From assembly GCA_934875375.1 (NCBI GenBank), contig CAKXHL010000008.1:1-64000 (forward strand): a stretch of 64,000 nucleotides of DNA, given 5' to 3'. A model generated the notes under the pieces. It was not told where the DNA came from, did not search any database, and saw nothing but the letters and a program-made list of their open reading frames with translations. The stretch's first letter is position 1. Each line of letters begins with the position of its first letter. Made by a program: the position numbers and the translations under genes. Shown in pieces: positions 45,043 to 53,681 of the stretch. The stretch comes from an uncultured bacterium. GTDB lineage: Bacteria > Bacillota > Clostridia > Oscillospirales > Ruminococcaceae.

Positions 45043-45477
45043 CTATTTTAATTTATCCTCCATGATTTTACACCGTTCTTCAAAGTTTACTTCGCGGTGA
45101 ATCTGATGAAGCATCCAAATATACCCAAAAGGATCTGAAAACATGGCATTAGTAAGACCCATTTCTTCCATAACAGTAGGCGGCTGTATCTCTGTGCATC
45201 CAACACTCATTGCTTTTTGATAACTTTTTTTGATATCTGGTACGATAACGTTAAACCATATAGGATTTGGATCACCGAGTTTCGGTGCGATCAGCATAAA
45301 CTGTGGATTTTCATCCAGCATATGAAATCGGGTTCCGTATATGGTAAATACCGCTTCATTATTTCCACGCGGATACTCAGTAACCTCTACCCGCCGCACT
45401 TCGAAAATACTCTCATATAATGCAAGTGCTTTGATAGAGTCCTGCACAACAAAATTAACTTCCACGCCAATATTCAT
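45043..45477 (-). CDS. VOC superfamily (glyoxalase-like) protein
   Basis: A 144-residue protein with the paired beta-alpha-beta-beta-beta units of the vicinal oxygen chelate fold, similar to PhnB-like proteins: VNFVVQDSIKALALYESIF in the first half and FSDPFGYIWMLHQ in the second. Possible metal ligands include His56 (RFHML) and the C-terminal His and Glu, but the set is not certain. Function unknown. ATG at 45477 is chosen; a TTG six bases upstream, closer to GAAGGTG, is an alternative. Confidence 0.8.
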   Translation of the reverse strand: MNIGVEVNFVVQDSIKALALYESIFEVRRVEVTEYPRGNNEAVFTIYGTRFHMLDENPQFMLIAPKLGDPNPIWFNVIVPDIKKSYQKAMSVGCTEIQPPTVMEEMGLTNAMFSDPFGYIWMLHQIHREVNFEERCKIMEDKLK

Positions 45478-45585
45478 TTTCAAAGGCACCTTCTTTTACT
45501 GATGAGATTGAAACGATTTTTGGGCAAGTAAAATATTCGGAAAGGTTTTTGATGTCAAAGCTGTAAGACTCTATTCTTCCAGCGC

Positions 45586-46989
45586 TCATCCCAGACTTGC
45601 GTTTTTCATCCATTTTCCTTGTTTAAAGCGAAGAATGCTCAACGCGCCTTTGGTCATATTGTCGATAACCATGGCGATCCAATAGCCGTGCAGGCCCCAA
45701 TGAAATACAAAAACGAAGAGCAAGGCCAACGGGATGCGAAGACCCCACATACCGAAAATACCGATGAAAAATGGACTTTTGACATCTGCTGCACCTCGCA
45801 ACGCACCGGAAAGGATGCTGCAAGAAGCATTGAGTGGCTGCGCAATGGCAACGATACGCAGCATAGCCGCAGCCAGGGGAATTACCGATTCATCGCGAGT
45901 AAAAAGACGAATCAGCGGCTCGGCAAGCACAAACAAAAGAATGCCGACGAAGATCATGGCACAGAAGCCCAGACGATTGGCAAGTTTACCGAAATTCATG
46001 GCATCGTCCTTTTTCTCTGCGCCGATGGATTGGCTGACCAATGTTGTGGTAGCTACGCTGACACCATAAGCCGGCATATAAGACAGGGATTCTGCCGAAA
46101 CAGCCAGTGTGTTGGCCGCTACTGCCACGGTTCCCAAAGTTGAGACAATGCGGGTAGAAATTACTTGGCCAGAGGTGGTGATGAACTGTTCCATTGCAGT
46201 GGGAACCCCCAAAAAGACCATATTTTTTAAGATATCCTTATCCGGTTTGAGATATTCTTTCTTCAGCGAAAGATGAATTTCCCGGCGTTTGTTACAAAGA
46301 GAAAGGAACAACAGTGTGGCCGAGACGGCCAAAGAAAACGCAGTTCCCCAAGCAGCACCTGCAACGCCGAGACCAGCACCAAACATAGGGAAGGTAAAGC
46401 CGAATACCGTTAAGTCCCGGGAAGGAAAGATCAATAAAAAGTTGAAAATTACGTTTAGTATAATAGCAGTGAAATTGTACTTTAATGGGGTGTGAGTGTC
46501 TCCCATACAGCGAAGCAGGGAAGAAAATACAGAAGAAAGCATATTGAACAAAAGGGAAAGCGCGATTACCTGCAGATAAGCCTGCGCATGGGGAACAACC
46601 GCTTCTTCTGCCCCCAGCCAAGCAGGGAGGTTCCAGTGCAAAGAGAAAAAGACAAGCGTTAATGCGGCGCCAACGACCAAGCTGGTCAATAAAGACTGGC
46701 CCACAACCTCTCGGGCACGCTTATAATTTCCTGCGCCTACGGACTGAGCCAGCTGGATCGATAGACCGACGCTGACAGCAGAAATTACGCTGCCGCTGAG
46801 CCAGATTGAAGTAGAGGTGATCCCTACTGCAGCTGTGGCTACTGCACCCAGCGCACCGACCATCGCCGTATCACTGAAGTTTAAAACTGTGAACATCATC
46901 TGTTCAATGATAGTGGGCCAGGCAAGTTTTAAGATGGTGGTAAGGGGTGTTTTGCCTAAAGTTAAAACGTTGATAGATTGTTTTGCCAT
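45586..46989 (-). CDS. MATE family efflux transporter
   Basis: A 467-residue protein with twelve membrane segments in two six-helix halves. LAWPTIIEQMMFTVLNFSDTAMVG is typical of the first helix, and the second half begins at VFLGVPTAMEQFI. MATE pumps export drugs or metabolites using sodium or protons; it falls nearer the NorM/DinF-type Firmicutes members by eye. ATG at 46989 follows GGAGGAGACT. It is probably transcribed on its own. Confidence 0.92.
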   Translation of the reverse strand: MAKQSINVLTLGKTPLTTILKLAWPTIIEQMMFTVLNFSDTAMVGALGAVATAAVGITSTSIWLSGSVISAVSVGLSIQLAQSVGAGNYKRAREVVGQSLLTSLVVGAALTLVFFSLHWNLPAWLGAEEAVVPHAQAYLQVIALSLLFNMLSSVFSSLLRCMGDTHTPLKYNFTAIILNVIFNFLLIFPSRDLTVFGFTFPMFGAGLGVAGAAWGTAFSLAVSATLLFLSLCNKRREIHLSLKKEYLKPDKDILKNMVFLGVPTAMEQFITTSGQVISTRIVSTLGTVAVAANTLAVSAESLSYMPAYGVSVATTTLVSQSIGAEKKDDAMNFGKLANRLGFCAMIFVGILLFVLAEPLIRLFTRDESVIPLAAAMLRIVAIAQPLNASCSILSGALRGAADVKSPFFIGIFGMWGLRIPLALLFVFVFHWGLHGYWIAMVIDNMTKGALSILRFKQGKWMKNASLG

Positions 46990-47028
46990 AGTCTCCTCCA
47001 TTTTTTGTAAATTTTTTTGAAAGCAAAG

Positions 47029-47053
47029 AAATAAGCGGTATGTCCGCTTATTT
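47029..47053 (-). terminator. Terminator of the DUF4364 gene
   Basis: AAATAAGCGG and CCGCTTATTT form a perfect 10-base stem around TATGT, followed on the minus strand by TTTCTTT, 27 bases past the stop. Confidence 0.8.
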
Positions 47054-47079
47054 GCGTTATGATGATTTGATCTGATTTT

Positions 47080-47691
47080 TTATTGGTAATCTTCGTCCTT
47101 AGTAGGAATCAACTGTCCCACTGTTTGCAAATCACCAGTCAAAAGGGCGAGTACTCCTTTATAAGTCAGAAGAGGATCAGACAAAAAGTGTTGACGGACT
47201 TGTTCCGCTTCCTGCTCGGTGGGCATAAACAGAGAAAGAGAAAGCAGATCGGATCCGATATCGCAGATCGTCATATCCACAATGTAACCATCTTCTGCCT
47301 TACGAATAGAAGCATGATTCGAAGATTCGATTTTTCTGCGCAGCAGCTGGTGCCTTGCGGATTTGACAGCCTTTTCCCGGACAGAAACCGGCAACGTACC
47401 AGAAAAGGTGCAAGCTGTTTGCCGCCCCAGATCAGTCAGATGGTAACTGGTATCTTCCTGACGGCCTGCACAATCCTCACAGGTGAGATGGCCGGACTCG
47501 GTCAGATCGCTCAGTGCATTCGCCAGCTCGAAATAGTTTACCAGACCGCGGTGCAGCAGTGCGTCACTGATCTGGGTAAAGGTCATGCCGGTACCAATCT
47601 GCCCTAAAAGATAGCAAACCAAAATTTTGATTTCATAGCCATGGGTGAGGCCACCAGGCTCCACACCGGCCGTAAAGGCATTCAAATCCAA
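47080..47691 (-). CDS. DUF4364 family protein, probable regulator
   Basis: A 203-residue protein with a winged-helix-like N-terminal half (EIKILVCYLLGQIGTGMTFTQISDALL and YHLTDLGRQT), and a C-terminal half of mixed strands. The family is widespread in Clostridia and of unknown function. Start choice: TTG at 47691 follows GGAAGG, whereas the ATG at 47733 touches a TGTATAAT promoter box at 47732-47727 and would lie upstream of the mRNA start. It is followed by the MATE gene, but a terminator separates them. Confidence 0.75.
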   Translation of the reverse strand: MDLNAFTAGVEPGGLTHGYEIKILVCYLLGQIGTGMTFTQISDALLHRGLVNYFELANALSDLTESGHLTCEDCAGRQEDTSYHLTDLGRQTACTFSGTLPVSVREKAVKSARHQLLRRKIESSNHASIRKAEDGYIVDMTICDIGSDLLSLSLFMPTEQEAEQVRQHFLSDPLLTYKGVLALLTGDLQTVGQLIPTKDEDYQ

Positions 47692-47726
47692 AACCGGCAC
47701 ATCCTTCCGCACAAAACTATTTTTAT

Positions 47727-47734
47727 TATACATG
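47727..47734 (-). promoter_or_regulatory. Extended -10 of the DUF4364 gene
   Basis: TGTATAAT on the minus strand; the -35 position falls in the upstream terminator and is poor. Confidence 0.45.
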
Positions 47735-47745
47735 ATTGTAAATAA

Positions 47746-47783
47746 AAAAGGAAGCAGGAAAATTTAACCTGCTTCCTTTTTGT
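47746..47783 (-). terminator. Terminator after the sigma factor operon
   Basis: AAAAAGGAAGCAGG and CCTGCTTCCTTTTT form a strong stem around 9 bases; on the minus strand it follows the P-loop gene. Confidence 0.92.
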
Positions 47784-47820
47784 GCATTTTTTCAAATATA
47801 TTCTCGCAAAGAGAGCACCA

Positions 47821-48351
47821 TCATAGAGATGTCGGGGGAGGAAAAGGAATTTTTACCTCATAGGAATCGTCAATCAAAATGTAATCACAGCTATATTTTT
47901 TGCACATTTTCCAATTTTCCCGGTTTTCCGCTGCTGCCGATTCTGCCGTGTGGCAAGAATCGTCCAGCCTGTTCTCAATGACACTGGCAAACTTTTGGAT
48001 ATCAGCAAAATGGTTGGCAATATATTTTTCTGACATCACCAGACAGATAAATCGGATGTTTTTACGGTAAAAATCATTAAAATCTGCGGTCCAGTCAAAA
48101 GGGATATAACATCCTTCTATCACCAGGTTTTGCTGGTTTTCAATCGCCGTTTTGACGATTTCACGGATAATAGGCCACAGATACTCTGTCAGTTTATCAT
48201 CATCCTCCGGGGTCAAATTGGTATACCCGCTGCGGATGAGCCCCATCTTAAGATGGTCGATAGAAAGGTAAGGATAGCCGTATTCCTCTAATATTTTTTG
48301 GGCCAGTGCGGTTTTACCCGTGTGTGAGGCGCCCGTGATTAAAAAAACCAT
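47821..48351 (-). CDS. P-loop kinase-like protein
   Basis: A 176-residue AAA/zeta-toxin-like P-loop protein. GASHTGKT at 7-14 is the Walker A motif, and VIEGCYIPFDW (about 92-102) resembles the substrate-facing segment of small-molecule kinases; the C-terminal CDYILID segment fits the last strand. The substrate is unknown. It begins five bases after the stop of the propeller protein and probably belongs to the sigma factor operon. The start has only a weak ribosome-binding site, so coupling is likely. Confidence 0.7.
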   Translation of the reverse strand: MVFLITGASHTGKTALAQKILEEYGYPYLSIDHLKMGLIRSGYTNLTPEDDDKLTEYLWPIIREIVKTAIENQQNLVIEGCYIPFDWTADFNDFYRKNIRFICLVMSEKYIANHFADIQKFASVIENRLDDSCHTAESAAAENRENWKMCKKYSCDYILIDDSYEVKIPFPPPTSL

Positions 48352-48356
48352 ACTTG

Positions 48357-49520
48357 TCAGTCCACTTCATTTTCTTTTTGCTGCAGCTGTTCCTGTTGGA
48401 TAGAAAAAACGGATTCATTTCCTACAGTAGATACCGTCAGTTCACCGGAGGAGAAAGTCACACTACTACCACCCAAAACGGCGAAAGAAGCGTATCCCGT
48501 GTCAGACGAGAGAGAAACTGCGGTAACAACGGCAAAAGAAGCGGAGGAACAGGTATCCGACAAAAGGATCTGATCTGCCGCCAAAAGCTTTTTTTGGTCG
48601 CTGCTGCTGTCATAAATGCCGGGAATAAAATCCACGGCGTCTTTTACTTGGTAGACAGAACTGACCAGTAAGGAGCCATCTGCTTTCCAGGCCCCCAGAT
48701 AGCAACCCTCCTGCACCAAGGTACGATGCAAAATCGGGTTGGTTGGATCGGAAATGTCAAAAAATTGCAGTTGTGTCCCCTGCGCGCATTCCCCGGCCAG
48801 CACCAGCATTTGTCCTTCTGTAAATAATGTGCCGTGGATACAGTTAACGTCCGTTCGCGAAAGCAGGGCACCGTCGGATGCGCTGCGGATATCCAGACGA
48901 GAGGCCCCTTCCGGCGTACAGGTAAGGGTATACTGATAGGTGTGGTCCACCATGGAAACGGAGCAGTCTGCCCCCGGCAGAAAATCAGAATCGCTGTTTT
49001 GGGAAAGAGCGGGCAGACTGCTGTCAGATGAAGGAATCGTACTCAAAGCCAATTGAATTTGACCATAGCTCTCCGCTGGATAGTAGGCTGCTTTTTTTTC
49101 GTTCAAACCATCGGTGCTGCCGTCCAGCGTTCCGCGCAGGGCAGAAGAAACAACGAAATTTTGGGAAAATGCTCCGCTTTCGGGCGCTTCAGCCAGTTCA
49201 TATGGTACAGCCTCGTCAGTATCGCAGAATTTTTGTGCTGCCTCGGGCTGAGCTTCACCGCCGGTTCCAGCAGCAGTGTTGTCGGTTGCAACAAACGGAG
49301 AAAGCGGCATCCACAGCCCATATCCGGTGGCCAATAACAGGAAAAAAGCAGCAGACCAAACCCATTTATGAGATAGGTGGGGTTTAGCAGCGGCGGGCAA
49401 CGACAAACGGTCTTTCATCCCCCTTGCTGTGGCAGCAAACGGAACCGGGATCTGTTGATCCAGCTGCTGCAACTGCTTTTTGATTTGAGAAAAATCTTCC
49501 GCAGGGTTTGAACGACTCAT
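48357..49520 (-). CDS. Anti-sigma-like membrane protein with a truncated beta-propeller
   Basis: A 387-residue protein. A cytoplasmic head of about 50 residues precedes one membrane segment (53-71), then an extracellular part whose FFDISDPTNPILHRTLVQEG and FAVVTAVSLSSDTGYASFAVLGG match the PF09826-type beta-propeller. Full members of that group have roughly 250 more residues beyond the second segment; this one stops soon after it, so about half of the propeller is absent. It starts six bases after the sigma factor stop, a placing typical of anti-sigma factors. Anti-sigma function is inferred from context. ATG at 49520 follows GAGAGGTG. Confidence 0.7.
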   Translation of the reverse strand: MSRSNPAEDFSQIKKQLQQLDQQIPVPFAATARGMKDRLSLPAAAKPHLSHKWVWSAAFFLLLATGYGLWMPLSPFVATDNTAAGTGGEAQPEAAQKFCDTDEAVPYELAEAPESGAFSQNFVVSSALRGTLDGSTDGLNEKKAAYYPAESYGQIQLALSTIPSSDSSLPALSQNSDSDFLPGADCSVSMVDHTYQYTLTCTPEGASRLDIRSASDGALLSRTDVNCIHGTLFTEGQMLVLAGECAQGTQLQFFDISDPTNPILHRTLVQEGCYLGAWKADGSLLVSSVYQVKDAVDFIPGIYDSSSDQKKLLAADQILLSDTCSSASFAVVTAVSLSSDTGYASFAVLGGSSVTFSSGELTVSTVGNESVFSIQQEQLQQKENEVD

Positions 49521-49525
49521 TTGTA

Positions 49526-50059
49526 TCACCTCTCTTCCATTTGTTTTTTTAATTTTTGCAGGCTGCGGTGCAGTTTAGAACTGACAGTACCATGCGGACA
49601 GCGCAGCATCTGCGAAATCTGTTTGGTGGTGTATCCATAAAGTACCGATAAAGAAAGAATCATCCTTTCCTGAGGAGAAAGGATCGTCAAAGCCTGCAAA
49701 AGATCCGCTCGGGCGATGACAGCAGAATCCATTCCGTCGGTGCGCAAAGCGGAATCAGCGGCAAAATCCTCGATTTGAAGCTGATTTTTCTCCTTGACAT
49801 ATCGGGAAATACGCCGCTTGATGCGGATAGACAGGATTTTAAAAATCCATCCTTTGAAAGCGTCGGCCTCCCGCAGTTTGGAAATACCGCGGAATGCCTC
49901 CAAAAAGGTTTCCGCCACCACGTCCTCGGCGTCATGAGCGTTACCTAAGGCATACAAGGCATATTTATACAAGTCGTCCTGAACCAGTTCATATAATTGA
50001 GAAAAACATTCGCTGTCGCCTTTTTTGGCCCCCTCCACCAGTTGGAAATCGATATTCAT
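49526..50059 (-). CDS. ECF-type RNA polymerase sigma factor
   Basis: A 177-residue sigma-70 family factor. Region 2 is around 20-85 (YKYALYALGNAHDAEDVVAETFLEAF), and region 4 around 120-175 has LSPQERMILSLSVLYGYTTKQISQML and the HTH GTVSSKLHRSLQKLKK. Such factors respond to envelope stress and often control their own gene. Just upstream a hairpin (ATCAGCGG/CCGCACTGAT) and a TGAAAATTT element at about 50120-50130 may be promoter parts. GGTGGTGACAAC precedes the ATG. Confidence 0.9.
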   Translation of the reverse strand: MNIDFQLVEGAKKGDSECFSQLYELVQDDLYKYALYALGNAHDAEDVVAETFLEAFRGISKLREADAFKGWIFKILSIRIKRRISRYVKEKNQLQIEDFAADSALRTDGMDSAVIARADLLQALTILSPQERMILSLSVLYGYTTKQISQMLRCPHGTVSSKLHRSLQKLKKQMEER

Positions 50060-50145
50060 GTTGTCACCACCCTTATGGGTTCATAATATCAGTGCGGCAA
50101 AACCGCTGATTTTTTGCATGCAGTGGAAATTTTCACAAAAATTTA

Positions 50146-50937
50146 TCATCCTTGGTCCTTGATGTCAAAATGGGAAAACAGCACCTTTTCAAACTTTTTC
50201 TCGGGCCAGAGTCCCGTTTGCTGAAGACCTTGCTGTATCCAAGCGGCGCAAGTCAGACACAGCGCTGCCCGTGCCGCGGTAAGATGAGGCTGTGGGGACC
50301 AGACTCGTCGGCTGTCATAAAAAAAACAAAAAGCCCGTGCTGTTTCCAGCAGAATAGGCAAAAGACTTTGGCTTTTGGCATCTGCCAGCCGTGCGAGGGA
50401 AAAAATAAGAGCCAGCTCCTGCGGTTTGTCTAACAATGCCAATACGCAGTCCGGACAGGGAAGGGACAGCATCCCTTCGGCTTGGCAATTTCGTAAAATG
50501 CTGCACAACCGGACAAAAGATTTTTGCAGTTCAGCCACGGCGGGAGAAGAAGTACAGAAAAAACCAAAATCCTCCTCGGTAAAATGCCAAGCTGAAAAAG
50601 AAGCGCTCCGCAAAAGAAAAGAGGCGCTTTCGGTATACCACCGCGGGGATGGGTGAAAATTCAGATAACCGCTGTTTTTCTCTATCTTGGAAAAAAGAAG
50701 ATCTTCTCCCGGCAAAAAGACCGACAACCTGTCCGCCGCTTCAGCAGGAGAAATCCCTTTTGATGCGGCGCAAACAAAGGCAAGGCTGGAAGAAAACACT
50801 CCCTGCCCGTTCAGAAAGCTTGTCCTAATCGGGATCTGTTTGATTTTACAATTGGGAAAGACCTGCTCCAATGCCTTTTGCAAAAGCTGCTGCAGCTGCC
50901 GCGATGTATACGCAATACTGCCGTATCCTGGTTCCAT
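50146..50937 (-). CDS. Arginyl-tRNA synthetase relic: N-terminal and DALR domains without catalytic core
   Basis: A 263-residue protein made of two ends of ArgS. Residues 15-110 resemble the ArgS N-terminal tRNA-binding domain (SLAFVCAASKGISPAEAADRL and SKIEKNSGYLNFH). Residues 140-245 resemble the DALR anticodon-binding domain (LARLADAKSQSLLPILLETARAFCFFYD). The roughly 300-residue Rossmann core with HIGH and KMSK motifs is absent, so it cannot charge tRNA. It follows the DUF1934 gene, exactly where argS lies in Bacillus (ywiB-argS). The frame is intact with a GAGGGCGG ribosome-binding site, so it may be a retained tRNA- or mRNA-binding protein. Confidence 0.72.
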   Translation of the reverse strand: MEPGYGSIAYTSRQLQQLLQKALEQVFPNCKIKQIPIRTSFLNGQGVFSSSLAFVCAASKGISPAEAADRLSVFLPGEDLLFSKIEKNSGYLNFHPSPRWYTESASFLLRSASFSAWHFTEEDFGFFCTSSPAVAELQKSFVRLCSILRNCQAEGMLSLPCPDCVLALLDKPQELALIFSLARLADAKSQSLLPILLETARAFCFFYDSRRVWSPQPHLTAARAALCLTCAAWIQQGLQQTGLWPEKKFEKVLFSHFDIKDQG

Positions 50938-50954
50938 ACCGCTTACCGCCCTCG

Positions 50955-51389
50955 TCAGGAAGGATAGTACTCTTCCACATCCACCTGCAGTTCATTTTCA
51001 CTGGCCATGCTGGCGTTGACATCCAATGTGTAGCGCACCTGCAGGTGTCCGCCGCTATCATTTAGACAAGAGGTAATGTCATCGCCGGAAATGCCCAGCA
51101 TCATCGTGCCGTATCCGGTATCGTAAAAGCACTGGTGGCGCTGGCCTTTTTCGATAATCAGCTGGGAACGCATATTGTCTCCGGTGCGGCGCATGGTAAC
51201 TCTTCGATCCCCTTCCACTTTCAGGGTGGTTTTTGCGCCGTCAAAACCGGTAGCCTCCGATTCGTTGTAGCAAATATAGTAGGCGTTTCCCCGCCGATAC
51301 AGCAGACCTACGGTGGTCAGTTCCACCGAATCCTGTTCATCATCAGCGAATTGGGTGCCCTTTATGGTAATCATAACGTCTTTTTTCAA
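50955..51389 (-). CDS. DUF1934 family protein (YwiB-like)
   Basis: A 144-residue predicted beta-barrel of the calycin-like DUF1934 family; VMITIKGTQ at the start and CFYDTGYGTMMLGI in the middle are typical. The function is unknown, but the gene is often next to argS or murI. TTG at 51389 follows AAAGGA by six bases and is preferred. Only 12 bases separate it from murI. Confidence 0.85.
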   Translation of the reverse strand: MKKDVMITIKGTQFADDEQDSVELTTVGLLYRRGNAYYICYNESEATGFDGAKTTLKVEGDRRVTMRRTGDNMRSQLIIEKGQRHQCFYDTGYGTMMLGISGDDITSCLNDSGGHLQVRYTLDVNASMASENELQVDVEEYYPS

Positions 51390-51401
51390 TGGAAATCCTT
51401 T

Positions 51402-52220
51402 CTACCGGCACAGATCGTCTACGTCCACATGTTCCACCGGGCGTTCCAGGGGATGACCAAGAAAACGAGCGGCAATAGCGTCGAAATCCTCGGTATCGGC
51501 GGAGACGAAATAACGGGTTTGGCCTTCCCCTTCATCAGCCTGCAGGCCATGAGCGGAAAGATATTCTTTTACCAGCCGGGCGGTTTCCCGCCCGGGGTCA
51601 ATTAAAACAGTGCCGCTGCCCATGATCTGACCGATCAGTGGAGCGATCAGCGGATAATGGGTACAGCCTAAAACCAGGGTGTCCGGTTTTTGATTGGCAA
51701 AAGCGGACAGATAATCCCGCGCCACCAATTCGGTCACAGGATTGTTTTCTTCGATATAACCATTTTCCACCAGAGGAACAAACAGAGGGCAGGCACAGGC
51801 GGTAACTCTCGCATGAGGCAACGTTTCTCGGATGATACGCAAATAGGAACCGCTGCGGATGGTGGCAGAGGTACCGATCACACCAATGCACTCAGAGCGG
51901 GTAGCGCGGCAGGCCGCCAATGCCGCCGCTTTGACAACGCCAGTGAAGGGAATCTGCAAATCGGCAATCATCTCGTCGGTCATAATAGAGGAGATGGTAC
52001 CGCAAGCGGCAACGATCATTTTTACGTCGTGGCTTTGCAGAAAACGGATGTTTTCCATTGCAAACCGGCGCAGGGTCTGAGGGCTGCGCGCGCCGTACGG
52101 TACGCGGCCGGTGTCGCCAAAATAAATCAGATCTTCCTGCGGTAAAAGCTGGCGCAGTTCTTTTAGCGCCGTCAATCCACCCAGGCCTGAATCGAAAATA
52201 CCGATAGGGCGGTTATCCAT
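51402..52220 (-). CDS. murI: Glutamate racemase
   Basis: A 272-residue enzyme that supplies D-glutamate for the peptidoglycan stem. GIFDSGLGGLT opens the protein, one catalytic cysteine is in AACGTISS (the common form is ACNTA, so Asn is replaced by Gly), the second is in LGCTHYPL. Both cysteines are in place. AAAGGGGAGAGG precedes the ATG. It is 14 bases downstream of ddl on the minus strand, so D-Glu and D-Ala-D-Ala supply are probably co-expressed. Confidence 0.94.
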   Translation of the reverse strand: MDNRPIGIFDSGLGGLTALKELRQLLPQEDLIYFGDTGRVPYGARSPQTLRRFAMENIRFLQSHDVKMIVAACGTISSIMTDEMIADLQIPFTGVVKAAALAACRATRSECIGVIGTSATIRSGSYLRIIRETLPHARVTACACPLFVPLVENGYIEENNPVTELVARDYLSAFANQKPDTLVLGCTHYPLIAPLIGQIMGSGTVLIDPGRETARLVKEYLSAHGLQADEGEGQTRYFVSADTEDFDAIAARFLGHPLERPVEHVDVDDLCR

Positions 52221-52234
52221 TGCGCCTCTCCCCT

Positions 52235-53290
52235 TTATTTTTGAAATGCCAGCTCAATCAAGCCGCCGACCAGATCATAGGGGCTTATACCGCCCTCCAT
52301 CATCAGCTTGGGATACATGCTGATGCCGGTAAAGCCAGGCAGCGTATTGACCTCGTTGAGAATAATTCCATCATCCTGTACAAAGAAATCTACTCGGGCC
52401 AGTCCTTCACAGCCAAGAGACTCGAAAGCGGCCAAGGCTAGTTCCCGCACCAAATCGGCGGTTTCTGCCGGAATCCGGGCGGGAATGTACAGGTCAGTGC
52501 TGTCATCTTCATATTTGGCTTCATAATCGTAAAACTCTTTTTTGGGTGCAATTTCGCCGAGGACAGATGCTTTGGCAGCATGATTGCCAAAAACGGCGCA
52601 CTCTACCTCTCGTCCTTTGATAAATTCCTCTACAATGGCTTTCCCATCGTGCTGGAAAGCCAGCTTGAGACCCTCTAACAAGGCGGTTTTGTCGACAGCT
52701 TTGCTTACTCCTACGGAAGATCCGGCGTTGGCAGGCTTGATAAACATGGGATACCCCAGCGTGTCAGACAGTTCTGCTTCCAGCTCGTCAAACGACTCCA
52801 AATCCCATGGATATACATCTGCCCACATGGCGTTGGGAATACCTGCCTGATCCAGAATTGTATGGGTGATGGCTTTATCCATGCAAACAGCACTGGACAG
52901 CACACCGCAGCCCACAAAAGGAATCTGCGCCATCTGAAATACTCCCTGAATGGTGCCGTCCTCTCCGTTTTTGCCGTGAAGTACCGGGAAAACGGCATCC
53001 AGCGGGATGGTGCGAACACCGTCTGGCGAAAAAACCAGTAGCCCGTGATAAGAAGGATCCGGCGGCAGGACAGCAGGCGTCACATATTCGGGACGGTTCC
53101 AGCTGTCGTCTGCGATAGCATTTTCAGGACCGGTATAAAGGAACCACTGGCCTTTTTTGGTAATACCGACCATAGTAAGGTCATATTTTTCCCGATCCAC
53201 GCCGGAAATAACAAATGAAGCGGATCGCAGCGATACCTCATACTCGCTGGAGGCGCCGCCAAAGATTACCGCAACAGAACGCTTTGACAT
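52235..53290 (-). CDS. ddl: D-alanine-D-alanine ligase
   Basis: A 351-residue ATP-grasp ligase. VIFGGASSEYEVSL at the start, PVLHGKNGEDGTIQG, KPANAGSSVGVSK and NEVNTLPGFTGISMYPKL are characteristic. The omega-loop reads EFYDYEAKYEDD, with the tyrosine typical of D-Ala-D-Ala rather than D-Ala-D-lactate ligases, which argues against built-in vancomycin resistance. It starts the ddl-murI-DUF1934 unit and feeds MurF. Confidence 0.95.
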   Translation of the reverse strand: MSKRSVAVIFGGASSEYEVSLRSASFVISGVDREKYDLTMVGITKKGQWFLYTGPENAIADDSWNRPEYVTPAVLPPDPSYHGLLVFSPDGVRTIPLDAVFPVLHGKNGEDGTIQGVFQMAQIPFVGCGVLSSAVCMDKAITHTILDQAGIPNAMWADVYPWDLESFDELEAELSDTLGYPMFIKPANAGSSVGVSKAVDKTALLEGLKLAFQHDGKAIVEEFIKGREVECAVFGNHAAKASVLGEIAPKKEFYDYEAKYEDDSTDLYIPARIPAETADLVRELALAAFESLGCEGLARVDFFVQDDGIILNEVNTLPGFTGISMYPKLMMEGGISPYDLVGGLIELAFQK

Positions 53291-53550
53291 AATCGGATCA
53301 CTCCTATATAATGATAAGCGGCCGCCAAAAGGGCCGCGCTGGGCAAACAGGCTGAGTGGTGCGCCGCATACAAGGGCTATTTTACCACAGTATAAGAGGC
53401 AAAATCAACTGTTGGCCGGGCTTCACTCCAGAAATGAAAACAATCTGTAATAAACCTTATCGTGTACGAAAGCCTTTTATGCGAATTTGCGCCTTTTTAG
53501 GCCGCTGCGAAAAAATTTTCTGTTTTTTTCATTTTCTCGTCAAAAAACAG
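53291..53550. other. Intergenic stretch between ddl and rpmG
   Basis: Contains a GCGGCC/GGCCGC hairpin at about 53320-53339 near ddl; otherwise no gene or known element is seen before the promoter at 53551. Confidence 0.4.
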
Positions 53551-53579
53551 TTGACGGCGGTGAGATTCCATGATAGACT
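53551..53579 (+). promoter_or_regulatory. Promoter of the rpmG-secE-nusG-rplKA operon
   Basis: TTGACG, 17 bases, TAGACT, 102 bases before rpmG. Confidence 0.65.
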
Positions 53580-53681
53580 TGTACTACCTCTAAAAAGGGT
53601 TTATTTTTTTGTGTTCATTTTTAAAAGCGTTTCCTTGCCCAAGAGGGAGGCAAACAATTCCGTTAATCAGGAGGTGCCGAA

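Noticed and set aside
52235..53290. D-Ala-D-Lac (vancomycin-resistance type) ligase
   Set aside because: The omega-loop carries the tyrosine pattern of D-Ala-D-Ala ligases and no vanH/vanX genes are nearby.
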